From: Clitopilus passeckerianus
Taxonomy: Eukaryota; Basidiomycota; Agaricomycetes; Agaricales; Entolomataceae
Length of the DNA: 64,000 nucleotides
Reading direction: 5' to 3'
Assembly: GCA_944990035.1 (NCBI GenBank)
Contig: CALYLX010000066.1
Coordinates: 744,001 to 808,000 of the forward strand
Positions 21,152 through 36,406 of the stretch are shown in pieces. The stretch's first letter is position 1. Each line of letters opens with the position of its first letter. The position numbers and the translations under genes were made by a program. Under the pieces are notes generated by a model. It ran no database searches, had not been told where the DNA came from, and saw only the letters and a list, made by a program, of their open reading frames with translations.

Positions 21152-24100
21152 ATGCAAAACGTGGAACAAAGCCCTTCAATGGAAACTCAAAGTTCCAGCG
21201 AGTTATCGGAAAGTCAGTACGCTATACGGCGAAAAGAGCTGTTAATTTTGCTGAAAAAGCTGCGGGCATCTGGGCAAGTTCTCGTTGCTGAACTTTTCTT
21301 TTTTCGCCTCTAACGCGTTTTTACGCGTTTGACAGGTCTCAAGATGAGCTGGACTTGCCTCGTATCGCTGTCATTGGAAATCAATCGGCAGGTCAGTTTA
21401 CCTTCGAGCTGTGGTATGGTTGAAGCCTCTAACACAGTTTTTAGGCAAGTCAAGTGTCGTCGAAGCCATCTCTGGAGTATGTGTGCCTGCGGCGCGCTCA
21501 AACTGATCTTTTTGACACGAAATAACGTCTTTCTAGATCACAGTACCCAGAGATGCTGGCACTTGTACTCGATGTCCGATGGAGTGCCGGATGGGCTCTT
21601 CGAAGGGCCAGTGGACTTGCTCCATATCTATACGTTTCGAGTATGACAAAGACGGAACCATCTTCAAAAAGTCAAAGAGCTTCCCTTTGGCAAGCCCATC
21701 TACGAAAAAGCGGACGTAGAGCTGCAACTTCGTCGAGCTCAAGTGGCAGTCCTGAATCCTCACCTAGAATTCAAGGACATCATGACGGCTCAATCAGCAG
21801 ACCGGTTGTCTGAGGCTCCTTTCACTACGAACCATACTCTAAAATTTTCCCGGAATACAATCTGCATTGACTTGGATGGCCCGGGTTTGGTTGATTTGGC
21901 GTTCGTCGACCTTCCAGGTACGTTTTGTCTGAGCTTCTTGACCTTACCATAATTTTTTTCATATCCCCAACCATTCAAGGAATTATACAGAACGCAGATC
22001 CTGAGATTGTCCGACTGGTGGAAGACATGGTGATTCACCATATTAATGGCAACTGCATCATCCTCGTTGCACTACCTATGACAGGTCTGTCCAATTCTTG
22101 GGCTTATATTTCACAACTCTCAAACCGTCTTTATTCTAGATGACATTGAAAATCAACGAGCCATGCGGTTGGCAAAACAAGAAGACCCAGAAGGACATCG
22201 CACCATTGGTGTCATCACAAAGCCAGACATGCTGACTAGCGGTTCTACCAAGTCGCGAGACTTGTGGCTTGACGTTGTTGAGGGCCGCAGAGAATCTCTC
22301 CTTCACGGGTACTACTGCACCAAGCAACCCGACGATGCTCAAAGAGCCGCCAAGATTACCTCAAGCGAGGCTCGCCGGGCAGAGGAAGAGTTCTTTACGA
22401 AGACCCACCCTTGAGCGACATCTTCCCAACGCGATCGCTTTGGTACCGTCCACCTGATCAACACGCTCACTAAGCTCTTGGTTGGGATCATCAACTCATC
22501 GTACAGCTTCTCTACTTCCACTTCTTCCCGTACTCATCGCCGTTCTACAGCCTCCCAAAAATTCGCAAGGAAGCCGCCAGCAAACTCGAGCGCTGCTGCA
22601 CGGAGCCGAACAGCCTACCTCAAGTGATAGAAGCGGCGCCTGCAACCCATATGTTGACGCTCATCAATGAATTTGCAACTTCTATCCGGACATACATCCA
22701 AGGCGGTGGAACCGGAAGCAACAGTGTTATCCACAAGAATCATGATACCTACGTTACCCTCAAAGCCACAATCCGCGCTACTGCTCCCAATTTTCTCCCA
22801 ATCCCTCGCTCGGCTGCCCGTGAAGGAGGTACAGCGGATGAATATACCAAGGCGCCTATCATGTTTATCGACGAGATGAAGGCCCATATCGACAGGTGAC
22901 TCCCTTTTGAACGCTACGTGACGTTTATCTGACACTTCCACCCAGCTGCATCGCACGAGAACTGCCCAACAATATACCATATTCCGCCAAAGAGGTTCTC
23001 ATCGTACAATTCCAGGCAACATGGCCTGGGATAGTTGAAGGATGCTTCAATTCCGTTCGAGATATAGTCCAGGACATGTTCGAGAAGCATGTGCGGACTT
23101 ATTTTTATCGCTACGAGAACCTCGAAGGACATATCCGGTGGGCAAACTTCCAATTCTGAGGGACGAGGCATGCTAATTTCTTTCCCAGCATCTTCGTCGA
23201 AGACATCATTCAGGGGCGCTACAAATCTTGTCTCGAGGCCATCCGGGCAATCCTGAAGGTTGAGCAATCCCCCCTACACCCAAAATACCCACTACCTGTC
23301 CAACTCGACGGAGGAGTGGCTTACAACCTATAAGGCCATTCGCGCCGGGAAACAACCACTTCGCAAGAAGCGCAAGGTAGCCATCCAATCGCCCAAAAAA
23401 CCATCCCAATCGTCCCAAATGTTTGTATTTGGTGTCCCAGGTGGTACAGATGCTACCAGCGGAAAGAGCAAAGCCCCTCAGAAAGAGCCAGAGCCAGTGT
23501 CGTCCTCAGCGCCTGTGCCCAAACCATCAGTGTCAGCTGGTCAACAAACCACAGCACTTTAGGCCCCTCCATTTGGCAGTTCCAGCTTCGGCAAATCTAG
23601 CTTCGGCAGTTCTAGCTTTGGCAACACTGACAAGACCCCATCCCAGAAAGTCCAGGCCTTGAAGAATACGGTAACATCTGCTCGCAAAGCAGATGAGCCC
23701 GGTCCTTCCAAACGCTCCCGGGCAAAAGACGACAGCAGTGACTCCGATAGTGATAGTGATTCGGACAGCGATTCAGATGGTGACACTCCCTCCAAGAAGA
23801 AGCCTACTGCACCAGTCATCCACAACGTCGACGAAAGCGACTCAGAGCACCCCAATGGCACCCCTGGTGATTCTGGTTATGGGGGTGAATCTGGCTCCCA
23901 AAAGAGTGTGAATGTGGCTGGCTCGCTCTCAGAGGCCGAGAAAGCAGAGAAGCTCGATCAACTCCTTGCCAACCCTGCCGAGCTTGGTTATCACGGGGTC
24001 AAGGCAGAGAACCTGGCTAAACTGGTGGAACCGGATCTCTACGAGAGGGAACTGGCTGCAATGGCTGAGGTTCGCGGTTATTTCCATATCGCCTACAAGG

Positions 24101-24392
24101 TCGGTACCTCTTGTTTTTTCACTTATTCGTATCCAAGGCTGACATACTTTTCTAGCGAATCATCGACAACGTCCCGAATCTCATTGATTGCCTCTTTGTG
24201 AAACCAATTGGTGAAGATATTGCACCGTCCCTGATAACTGCGCTCGAGCTAGGAACCCAAGACGCAAATGAACGCTGTGCTATCTACCTTGCTGAGAACC
24301 AGTCTGTTGTTAGGAAGAGGCGCGATCTTACGTCTAAGAAGCAGCGGTTGGAGGAAGTCAAGGATGCTTTACACACCTTTGGATTATCCTAG
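21152..24392 (+). pseudogene. Dynamin-superfamily GTPase (Mx/Vps1-like) with apparent frameshifts and nonsense codons
   Basis: About ten exons encode a dynamin-type large GTPase. Order: P-loop GNQSAGKSS; ITVPRDAGTCTRCPMECRM; G3 DLPG; G4 TKPD; stalk (RFGTVHLINTLTKLL, LPKIRKEAASKLERC); PYTQNTHYLS; a long acidic Ser/Asp insert (about 23700-23800); and a C-terminal GED (IIDNVPNLIDCLFVK, YLAENQSVVRKR). Four lesions appear when the family frame is followed: a -1 shift at the A5 run 21666-21670; TGA at 22412-22414 where family members have Trp; a +1 shift in the C6 run 23269-23274; and TAG at 23560-23562, which a weak 48-base intron could remove. The GTPase and GED motifs are otherwise well preserved, so the decay is recent or the indels are sequence errors. 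The start at 21152 is uncertain; 21179 is also possible. Confidence 0.7.
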
Positions 24393-24580
24393 ATGATTGT
24401 ATACCTTGCAGCGTACGACTCGGATGGTCATATCTTTCTCCCATTTACCTAGATTTCCATACACCATGATATTGTAGTATTCATGGTAATAGTGATTGAA
24501 CCATATTCTTGCACAATTTACAAGTTCTACATTGATGCGGAGCAGTGCACATGGCTTGACTAAGAACCACTTGGTCAAAC

Positions 24581-25796
24581 TCAGTCAAAGACTCGGCCAC
24601 CGTCGCAGTTAATAGTTTGCCCTGCACAGGAGAAATCTGCGTCAGAAACACTAGAATCATTGAAGGGCAGATATCACCATACCAGTGATGAAACTTGACT
24701 CAGGCTTGGCGAGCATGGACACCAGATTCGCGATATCTTCAGGAATGCCCATACGCTTGACAGCGCAGCCGTTTGCTTGTTCCTTCAAAATGGTCTGCTT
24801 GATAGCTTCTTTGCGTTCGGCAGCGTCAACCTGGATGATATGAATTCATATACAAGATGCAGAAGTGGATGAGTAAAACGTACGGTCTCACTCATCGCAC
24901 CACTTGCAGATGCACCCGCTACTACTGCATCAAATGTCTCTGAAGCTTGATAGCACGGTTCATCAGTATTACTCCATGGTTAAGATATTCTCCGGCTTAC
25001 CCATGGGGGTGTCAATAACGCCAGGCGCATATGCGTTGACCGTGATCCCGTTGGGTCCAAGCTCCTGGGCTGACTGACTGTAAGATGGATTTTGGGGTAA
25101 ATTTAGTACACGCACGCACCTGCTGCCATTGTCAGGTTGCGTATAACAGCTTTCGTAGCTGAATACGCAGACGTTCCTGGCCAGGCTACTCAAGGTAACA
25201 TCACTAGAAGTCTACAAACAGAAGTAGTACAACAATTACCATGCCTTGCGACAATAGACGACGCGCCAACGATTCGTCCGCCGCGCCCTTGTGCAATCAT
25301 CTGCTTCGCTGCATACTTATAGCAGAGGAACGTTCCTCGTGCATTCACGTTGAAGTGTTTGTCCCAAACTTCTAGAGAGACTGGATAATTTCCATCAGAG
25401 CTATGCAATATCACAATTATGGGCTCCACATACCGTCTACAATCGATACCGGAGGCAAGCAGATCCCGGCATTGGCAATAAACTAACAAAAGGATTTTGT
25501 GTTCTGACTGGATGAAACTTTGACGAAGAACGCACCACATCCAACCCTCCAAACTCAGCCACCACTTTCTCGATCATCCCTTTGACATCCTCTTCCTTCG
25601 ATATATCTGCAGGAATTATCAGGCACCTCCTACCCTTCGCTTCAATCACTGATTTCAGAGAATCCAGCTGTGGGCCGGCCTTGAGATCGTTGATGGCCAC
25701 ATCCAATCCATCTGCAGCCAGGCGTTCAGCAATGGCACAACCAATTCCCTGAGCAGCGCCAGTGACGATGGCTATCCGAGTGCTTGAGCTTGTCAT
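24581..25796 (-). CDS. Short-chain dehydrogenase/reductase, acetoin/diacetyl-reductase-like
   Basis: This is an NAD(P)-dependent oxidoreductase of the classical SDR class. ATG 25796 gives MTSSSTRIAIVTGAAQGIG, with the Rossmann TGxxxGxG at residues 12-19. After the first intron the frame continues FIANAGICLPP (NAG motif, about residue 91). Later exons supply GGRIVGASSI (catalytic Ser region), AYSATKAVIRNLTMAA (catalytic YxxxK) and ELGPNGITVNAYAPGVIDTPM. The last exon contains AVKRMGIPEDIANLVSML and ITGQTINCDGG before TGA at 24581. About six introns are needed and no break was found. The AYAPGVIDTPM block resembles acetoin/butanediol dehydrogenases, but the substrate cannot be settled from sequence. 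It is convergent with the dynamin-like gene (188 bases between ends). Confidence 0.85.
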
Positions 25797-26171
25797 TTCG
25801 TAGTCAAGAGGGAAACAGAAAGTTCAAATGAGCGAACAGATTATCAAGGGAATCTGCCGTCATTGGTGCCCATTGGAGGTATCATGCCCTCTTCTGTCAA
25901 GAAATAGTCACAAGGTCTCTAGCAGGGCCATCCTTGGAGATGGTAACAGTTGTTGTACTTCGGAGAGCCTATTTGAAGAGAGGAAGTCAGATGATGGATC
26001 AAGTGTGGTTTTCTAAATTCCATAGATCAATCTAGGCAAATCAAGGCCCAATCGATCGTCAGATCAGATGGAAATCCCCATGCAGGGAGGTTGCACGGAA
26101 TCGGGTCTGAGAAGTTGCGTACAAGCTTGGATTGAAGAACTGAACAAAAGAGAGAAGTCTACTCAATGTAG
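25797..26171. other. Intergenic region
   Basis: This is the 5' flank of the SDR gene and the 3' flank of the first GLTP-fold gene. Nothing specific is recognised. Confidence 0.5.
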
Positions 26172-27036
26172 TTAAACTTGGCCATACCCGCCATCCTTAA
26201 GAAAGACTGTCATCCGCTTGACTATCACCTCAAGCGCTGCTAGCCACTTCGCCATCTCCTCATCAAGTTTATCGACGGGGCTGCCTTGAGCTATCCTTGC
26301 ATAGAAATCGGTGCGTCGGGGTGCAGAGCGTATAGCCACCTGTGAGGTGATGTGATATCGTCAAGGTAAATCATGAATCAATTCAGGATGTGGGACCTAC
26401 CGAAACGACACCGCGAATGATGAATCCATGGTGATGACGGAGGACATCATCGTAGGAACGCTGGAAGCAGGTATGAACTTCGGCGTTCTGGTCTTGTTGA
26501 AGATTCTGAAGGGCTTTGCATGTCAAAGTCAACCCTCTGGGTGGACATTAGTGACTAGTAGTTATCTGAGTAAGGGAATAGCATACCGTGTTAACCGAAC
26601 CAGGCAGGGTATCCCATTTCTGGTGGATTCTCCAGATTCGTGACGAACGAGACTCTCAAGAGTGCCCGAGGCATCCCTTGTGGCTTCAAACCGGGTTCTA
26701 ACACCCTTCAAGAAAGGTCAGCTTCAGCGTAGTCTTGCACAGCGGCATGAACACTAACCGCGATGTTGCCTCTAATGTCATTCTGGATAAAACCAAACAC
26801 TGCAGATCCTAAGAGGTCTACCGAACAAAAGAGTTCATCTTAGTTCAGGGTATGGTTCAGGGAGATCCTTACCGAACATTTGGACTAAACCATCAGAGGC
26901 TTCAAGAAAAGTCACAGTATCAACGCCTTCGTCCGTGATTGGCACATCTACGAAAGACTGACAGAAAATTCAGTACTCAAGAAGGCATTTCAATGTTCAA
27001 GGGCCTTACCTTGACGGTTTCAAAGTAGGGTGCCAT
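26172..27036 (-). CDS. GLTP-domain protein, paralog A
   Basis: The GLTP fold carries glycolipids between membranes in the cytosol. ATG 27036 gives MAPYFETVK, then, after introns, SFVDVPITDEGVDTVTFLEA, DLLGSAVFGFIQNDIRGN and GTLESLVRHE. These are followed by RGLTLTCKALQNLQQD, CFQRSYDDVLRHHHGF, VAIRSAPRRTDFYARI and a C-terminal GGYGQV, about 200 residues. The headgroup Asp and Asn (DIRGN) and the His (HHHGF) of the GLTP recognition centre are present. At the position of the sugar-stacking Trp (human W96 in LMWLKRGL) the sequence reads CLVRLTRGL, so Trp is Arg. All exon joins are in frame. It is a tandem copy of the gene 300 bases upstream, in the same orientation and with the same ending (GYGQ-V/I). 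Confidence 0.82.
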
Positions 27037-27336
27037 TCTGTGTTGGTAGTTCTAAGGGAACCGAGAATGAGAATGCGTAGTCCATGCTGAAGGAAACCTC
27101 AAGGCCGCGGTCGTTTGCGCCTGCGGACCGCAGAAGATAACCTCGGCCACGTGGTGGCTGTGAGCCGGCACTCGGACCCTCAACCCGAGTCGTATTGGCA
27201 GTCTACCTCCCGCTACGAAAGTATCGAGCGAGAAGACATTAGGCAGGGAGCATGAACCCCGGAAAACATGTTCGGTGTGAAATGGGTCGGTGTCAACCCA
27301 GGGATATATTGCGGGATATATCTCCAATTTAGACCA
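27037..27336. promoter_or_regulatory. Short spacer between the tandem GLTP-fold genes
   Basis: The 300 bases between the two paralogs must hold the promoter of paralog A and the 3' end of paralog B. Two ATATAT-type stretches at about 27304-27323 could serve as TATA-like elements, but they lie nearly 270 bases from the start codon, so this is weak. Confidence 0.3.
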
Positions 27337-28212
27337 TCAAATTTGTCCATAACCCTCTTCCCTCATAAACTTTGCCATATGATTGACTATCTGAACAAGG
27401 CCGTCTAGCCATTTCGACATCTCTGCATCCAAGTTCTCTCTAGGACACCCTTGGGACAGTTTATCAAATATATCCTTCCGAGAAGGCGCCGACCGTATCG
27501 CGACCTGTTCCTCATTTAGATTCGGTTCAAAGTGGCCGAATGGGCAAAGTGACGCTTACACTAACAATACCACGGACGATAAAGGACTCGTGGGGGCCAG
27601 AACGGTATCGTAAGACCTCTGAAAGCAGACGTAAGTCTGTGCTCTAGGATCTTGCTTGAGATCCTTCAGAGCTTTGCCAATCAAGAGCAGACATCTATAT
27701 CCAATGTCGTAAATAAGGGCATCAGGACACAGAGGAAGTGACTAACCGCAAGAGGTCTACCAAGGTCTTTAGTCCGTCCTTCTTCGGAGCGTCATATTCG
27801 TGGCGGATGAAACTCTCAAGAGTGACTGCCTTCTCTGGCGCAGTAACGTATTTGGTTCTCAGAACCTGCCAGGAAGCCTAATCAGACTAAATAAGAATGG
27901 AGAGATATGGAGTTCGTACTGTATTCTGTCCTTTGATATCGGTGTTGAGTAGCCCGAACACAGTGGAGCCAATATGATCTGAAAGGTATAGATCGTCAGG
28001 GAGCTACCAGTAACCAGAAGCCAGCAGACCGCACCACGTACCGAGAATTTGTGCAAGTCCATCGGACGCCTCGAGGAAACTAGACATGTCGACGCCAGCA
28101 TCGACAATAGGGACATCACCGAAGGACTACCGGTTTCAAGCGATTGAGCTCCCAGATTCGTCTTGAAAGAAACAACAAATTTCACCTTCACTGAGGCAAA
28201 GTAAGAGGCCAT
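27337..28212 (-). CDS. GLTP-domain protein, paralog B
   Basis: ATG 28212 gives MASYFASVK, then SFGDVPIVDAGVDMSSFLEA, DHIGSTVFGLLNTDIKGQN, TLESFIRHEYDAPKKDG, RCLLLIGKALKDLKQD, CFQRSYDTVLAPHESF, VAIRSAPSRKDIFDKL and a C-terminal EEGYGQI. Intron positions and exon order match paralog A. The acceptor that restores the helix is ATATAG, giving LVDLLRCLLLIGKAL. Compared with the human recognition centre, the Trp position is Asp (LVDLLRCL for LMWLKRGL). The Asp-to-Asn spacing is lengthened by one (DIKGQN instead of DISGN), while the later His is kept. Cytosolic glycolipid or sphingolipid binding is the family role; whether glycolipid is still the ligand is doubtful. A TATA-like element lies about 80 bases upstream. 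Confidence 0.82.
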
Positions 28213-28727
28213 TTTCTTGGTTTGATACGTTCAGGTCAACTGAAGGGCAAGAGTGCACAGCACAAGGGAGCTCGTTGGGAACTGGTGGGCTTATATAGGG
28301 CCATGGAGTCTGACGACCGTCAAAGATCGTGTTTCGATGCGACCAAGCCTAGCAGTTGTAAACATCATTGGTGGCGGTGTTTCGTCAAATTCAGGTATGT
28401 AGATCTCTACCAGTATGAAGGGAGCCCACATGGGAAAGCAGAAGTGATCACGAACTTCCAATAAATTAAGCTCCGTTATATCAAGTCCACCGACGGAATG
28501 GCTAAATGGAAACGACGAGAGAAGAAGAAAAAAGTGGTATATATGTGACGAGCTAGTAGAAATGAAGGATACAATAATACTGGTAATACATTGGAAGTCG
28601 TCTTTCGTGTCGTGTAAGAAGGATGAAAATAATGAGTGTGGAGCCGTAAGGCTTTCCAGTCTAATTGCTCGAAATTCCGGGGAGCCGTAAATGAGAGGAA
28701 TGGGATGAAGGGCCAAGTTTTGTTTCC
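28213..28727. other. Intergenic region between GLTP paralog B and GH1 gene
   Basis: It contains the promoter of paralog B and the 3' flank of the GH1 gene. A minus-strand frame of 141 codons (28291-28716) covers most of it but shows no family features and would end inside the promoter, so it is not called. Confidence 0.45.
28291..28298 (-). promoter_or_regulatory. Probable TATA box of GLTP paralog B
   Basis: On the minus strand this reads CTATATAA, about 80 bases upstream of the ATG at 28212. This is a plausible distance for a short 5' leader. Confidence 0.45.
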
Positions 28728-32715
<3,988 letters not shown>

Positions 32716-34874
32716 TCAACGAGTCACGGCTAAACGACTTCTTTTTCCGCTTCTTCGTACTAGCCACCTCTCCCCGCCTCGCAGCCCTGCATACAACGAG
32801 CTAGCCACCAAGAAGCCTAAGATCATTCCTATGTCCCCGGTCCCAGCCACTGCGATCGGTCCAGAATACCACACCTGTGACATCGAGATTACGATGACCC
32901 CCACTGAGCCTACGAAGGCGAAGATCGCAGGAAAGGAGGAAGGCAACGACCGAGGTTGATCCCAAGCGTCGATGTTGTATGATGCAAAGTCATTCTTCCG
33001 GAAGAGGTAGTGCTCCGTCAAAACAATAGCGGAGAACGGCGCGACCCAGTATCCCACAATACCTGCCAAACGTATGGATATGAACAGGGCTGAAGGCCGG
33101 AAAATAGCGAACATACTCAGGATGTTCACTAGCGTGTCGTAGAAACGCTTCGCACCAATGATACCGACCGGGATCAATCTAAATGTCGACTTCAGGTGAA
33201 TTCCGCATTCTTGACACTCACTGCCACCACTTACATCCCTGTAGAAATTAAAGCTGGCACATATTGCGGAACCCTGGCAAAGGCAGGAGTCACCGCCATC
33301 AGACTCGTGGCTGGTGCAGAGTTATATGAGCCTCCTCATTTTCGGTTTAGCAAAAATCCACTCACAGAATGTATACATCGCAGGAGCACAGGATGACACG
33401 ACTGAAATTGCCATCAGAACGATGAGAAACTTCCCAAATCCTCCAACAGGCGCGAGAATGGCAGCTACGAGGCCACCGATTCCATCTTTGCCCGAAAATC
33501 CGGAATTCCAGGCGGGTACGACAGCGGCTGCTGAGGTGAAGGAGGCACCTAGAATGTTTGAGATAGACTAGAAGTTGCGTTAGCATGGGAAGGAATCATA
33601 TCTTGCAAAAGGCAGAAATACCGTCGACAAGAAAAAGCCCAGATAGGTCAAGATGAACGTTTTGAAACTATCAATATGTCCCTTCAACCTCCAGTCACCT
33701 CCACAGGGTCAAATGAGTCGAGGTATCATACCTTGAGGCTTTTGCGTCGTGGTACACGCCATAATCCGGAGTGAGGGTGCACCAGCTGATATTCCATGCG
33801 CCAATAACGGAACCGAATGAAATTACGGTTGAGGCGGAGGGCGTAGGAGGGAAGGTTGAGTCCACCTCCCTCAAGTGCTTACCACCGAGACCAAGCATGA
33901 TTATGAAGGCCACCAGGTTAGGAATCCAACACAGTGTCTCAAACCTTTCAACGGCTGAGAAGGAAAGGTGGCCTCTGCATGATATGACCTCACCAATGAA
34001 GCACCCGGTATCCAAAGAATGTCACCTGGAGTGGGAATGTTAAGTCGAGTTGACCTCAAGGGCATTCGATTCAGACCCAGAGCTCACCACTAAAGATATT
34101 ATTCCTATGATCACGATACCACTGGTCGCGTCAAGTTTGCTAGAGACGCTAGCAAGTGTGTATCCGCCAATGATCGAGTTGAGAATGAGGTAGCCTTGCA
34201 TGGAAATGACGTTCAAAAGGCTAGGTATCGTTGCACCCCAGTATCTGTCATTAAGAAAGGGCTGAGTTACACGAAATAAGGGATGCAATCGACTTACCCC
34301 CAAGAGAATCGGGCCTGGACCATGCCTCTCATGCCAAGCTTTGGCCCATATATCGCACTACATATTCTTGAGATTCCCTGGCCAAAGGCCTCGAGCTGCC
34401 AATTGGACGTACAATAGTGCTGGTATGAAACATCCGCTAATTTAACATCAGTCACAATGCCCAGACCATCGCAGAGGTACAAAACCCACACTGCACAGGC
34501 AACAAGAATGGTGAGAGAAGCATCTCGCAGACTCAACTCAAAGAAAGCGGGCCCTGAGGACCCCGTGCTGAAACCCAGGACGTTGAAGTTTGCGGCAAAG
34601 TAGATTAGAAACTGCTGGTAAGCTCTTTTGTCGACTCTGTCTCCATAGGGGACAGGCGAGATCCTGGATTGGTCGACATGGTTGATTATCAGTCGCATCA
34701 AGCGCAGGATGGTACCAACCTTTGACCTTCAACGGTCCAAATCGCCCATTTCCTGAGAAATGGTAGCTTTGTCGTGACGAAACGGTCGTTCTCAGGCCTA
34801 TCCTTGACCGCTTCAACGCCTGCTTCAAGTTCGCTTTTGGCAAGGATAGGAGAGGGGGTAGAAGTTCGCTCCAT
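32716..34874 (-). CDS. NCS1-family purine/cytosine permease (Fcy2-like)
   Basis: This is a plasma-membrane symporter of the nucleobase:cation symporter-1 family, predicted to import cytosine and purines with protons. ATG 34874 gives MERTSTPSPILAKSE and a cytosolic N-terminus ending in RKWAIWTVEGQR. Exons then encode ISPVPYGDRVDKRAYQQFLI, NFNVLGFSTGSSGPAFFELS, GPKLGMRGMVQARFSWG, IPNLVAFIIMLGLGGKHL, WNISWCTLTPDYGVYHDAKA, IVGYWVAPFSAIVLTEHYLF and SQVWYSGPIAVAGTGDIGM. Hydrophobic helices in between fit the usual 12-helix layout. The GxxARFSWG and TPDYGVY blocks are typical of fungal Fcy2 relatives. About nine introns are needed, and no break was noticed in the exons I followed. Confidence 0.85.
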
Positions 34875-36406
34875 AGGGACGACAGATATCCTTCTTGTGT
34901 CTTATCAGTCTGTCCGTTCAAGACAATCGTGCTCCTTTGTACCATCTGACACCGTGCTTCTATCGGAGGCGATCATGGGAAAGGAGCTATGATAGAAGTT
35001 ATGAACTGGCGGGTGGTCTGATGGTTCGGAGAAGAAGTTCGAGGAAGCCATGGGGTCTTTTGTCATCGAGGGACACATTTCCGAAAGACTCGGAAGGTTA
35101 GAGCCCTTTGAAGCGAATAAACTGTTGCCGCAGCATAGACCACCTGCCCATGAGCATTGTGATTGTCTGGATATTGCCAGGTCCATACACGTCCAAAGTT
35201 CCTCCTTCATCTAGAGGCGGCAGGCTCAGTTTCTCGTTTCATTATTCACTGTTAGTCTAGGAGAGACACAGTTCTTGATATTTGGACTTCGATGTTCTCT
35301 GAGGCAAGCCAGTTTCAAGAACAACGAGGACAGAGGCATTCATATCCGAAAAGCTTAGTCATCGTCCAGATGGGGAAAAGATGGAATCAGATCATTGCGC
35401 TCGTGGACTCTTCCGGTCGTCACAACGTTCTCCTCATTCCTCATGAATAGTAACCACTTTAGAGGCCAAATCTTGAGAAATACGCGCTCTGAGTACCACT
35501 GTGCCCTTTGAAGATCAAAATATAGTCGCTTGAATCAATCTGTAAGACTTCGTCATCCATAAATCGTCATGGCACCACCCTGGCGACCATAAGCTGCCTA
35601 ATCGTCAAAGCCGCTAGGTTCAATGCAATGCCGACGAGGATTGACACTGTCCGTCACCTTTAAAAGGAAGGGATCCGAACGGGAATCGGGCCACTTCGGA
35701 GAACTCATGGATTGCTCTTGTGCAGAGCACCCTGCTCTGAGGGGGTGTGAATATGAAGAACGGTCGCTGAGAACATTTCTACACAAGGTCTTTGGACGGT
35801 CGAAAGTACGTTGAACTCCTAACGCCAAGCCTTCGACTGATCTCATGCATTAGTTTGACGGGCGATCCATCACCGTTAATGAACATTGCCCCAGTCCTGA
35901 AGTCGCTTGGCCCTTGAAAGGCGCCACGCCCGGTATAATGGAAGGCTAGGAATATCGAACACACAGCGAGAATCAACCCTCGTCGATGAAGTTCTCATCT
36001 CAATACTCTTTTATCTCTTGTCAAGGATGGTTCACGCTCTGACCATTAAATGCCTTGACGTTGGACATCTGACTGCCCAGCCAAATTCCGCCGTTATAAA
36101 GGAAGAAAGAACAAGATGCCGGCACCCGAATAAAACCAAAATTGCGCCTGTCGACCCATCTATCACCCCAGAATGAGGTTCCCGACCCCTCGACTATGCT
36201 CGACTATGCCCAATTCGGTTCATCATTGACAGTACATTTCATTTACGGGAGCCAGCGAACAAGCTTATGACATGCCGTATTCTGTGATGGACTGACATAT
36301 AAAAAGGGCCTTCGAAGAAACCTGCAAGCCACCCTTCAGTCTTTGTTGAGGTTCTCCCCCGTTCTTCCTTTTCGTCAGCCTCCTCCCTTTCAGCTTCGCC
36401 GTCATC
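34875..36406. other. Divergent intergenic region between permease and polysaccharide deacetylase genes
   Basis: The region holds both promoters. Short frames on each strand (for example 34905-35210 minus, 35623-35814 plus) lack family features. Just before the deacetylase start the strand is pyrimidine-rich (about 36345-36406), as in many strongly expressed fungal genes. Confidence 0.5.
36298..36305 (+). promoter_or_regulatory. TATA box of the polysaccharide deacetylase gene
   Basis: TATAAAAA lies 109 bases before the ATG at 36407 and is followed by a CT-rich leader. The arrangement is typical of a filamentous-fungal core promoter. Confidence 0.55.

Noticed and set aside
26480..26640. Suspected frameshift in GLTP paralog A before the last exons
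   Set aside because: Using acceptor CCCAG, as in the matching position of paralog B, restores the frame (RGLTLTCKALQN).
28291..28716. 141-codon minus-strand frame between the GLTP and GH1 genes
   Set aside because: It overlaps the probable TATA box of the GLTP gene and has no recognisable domain.
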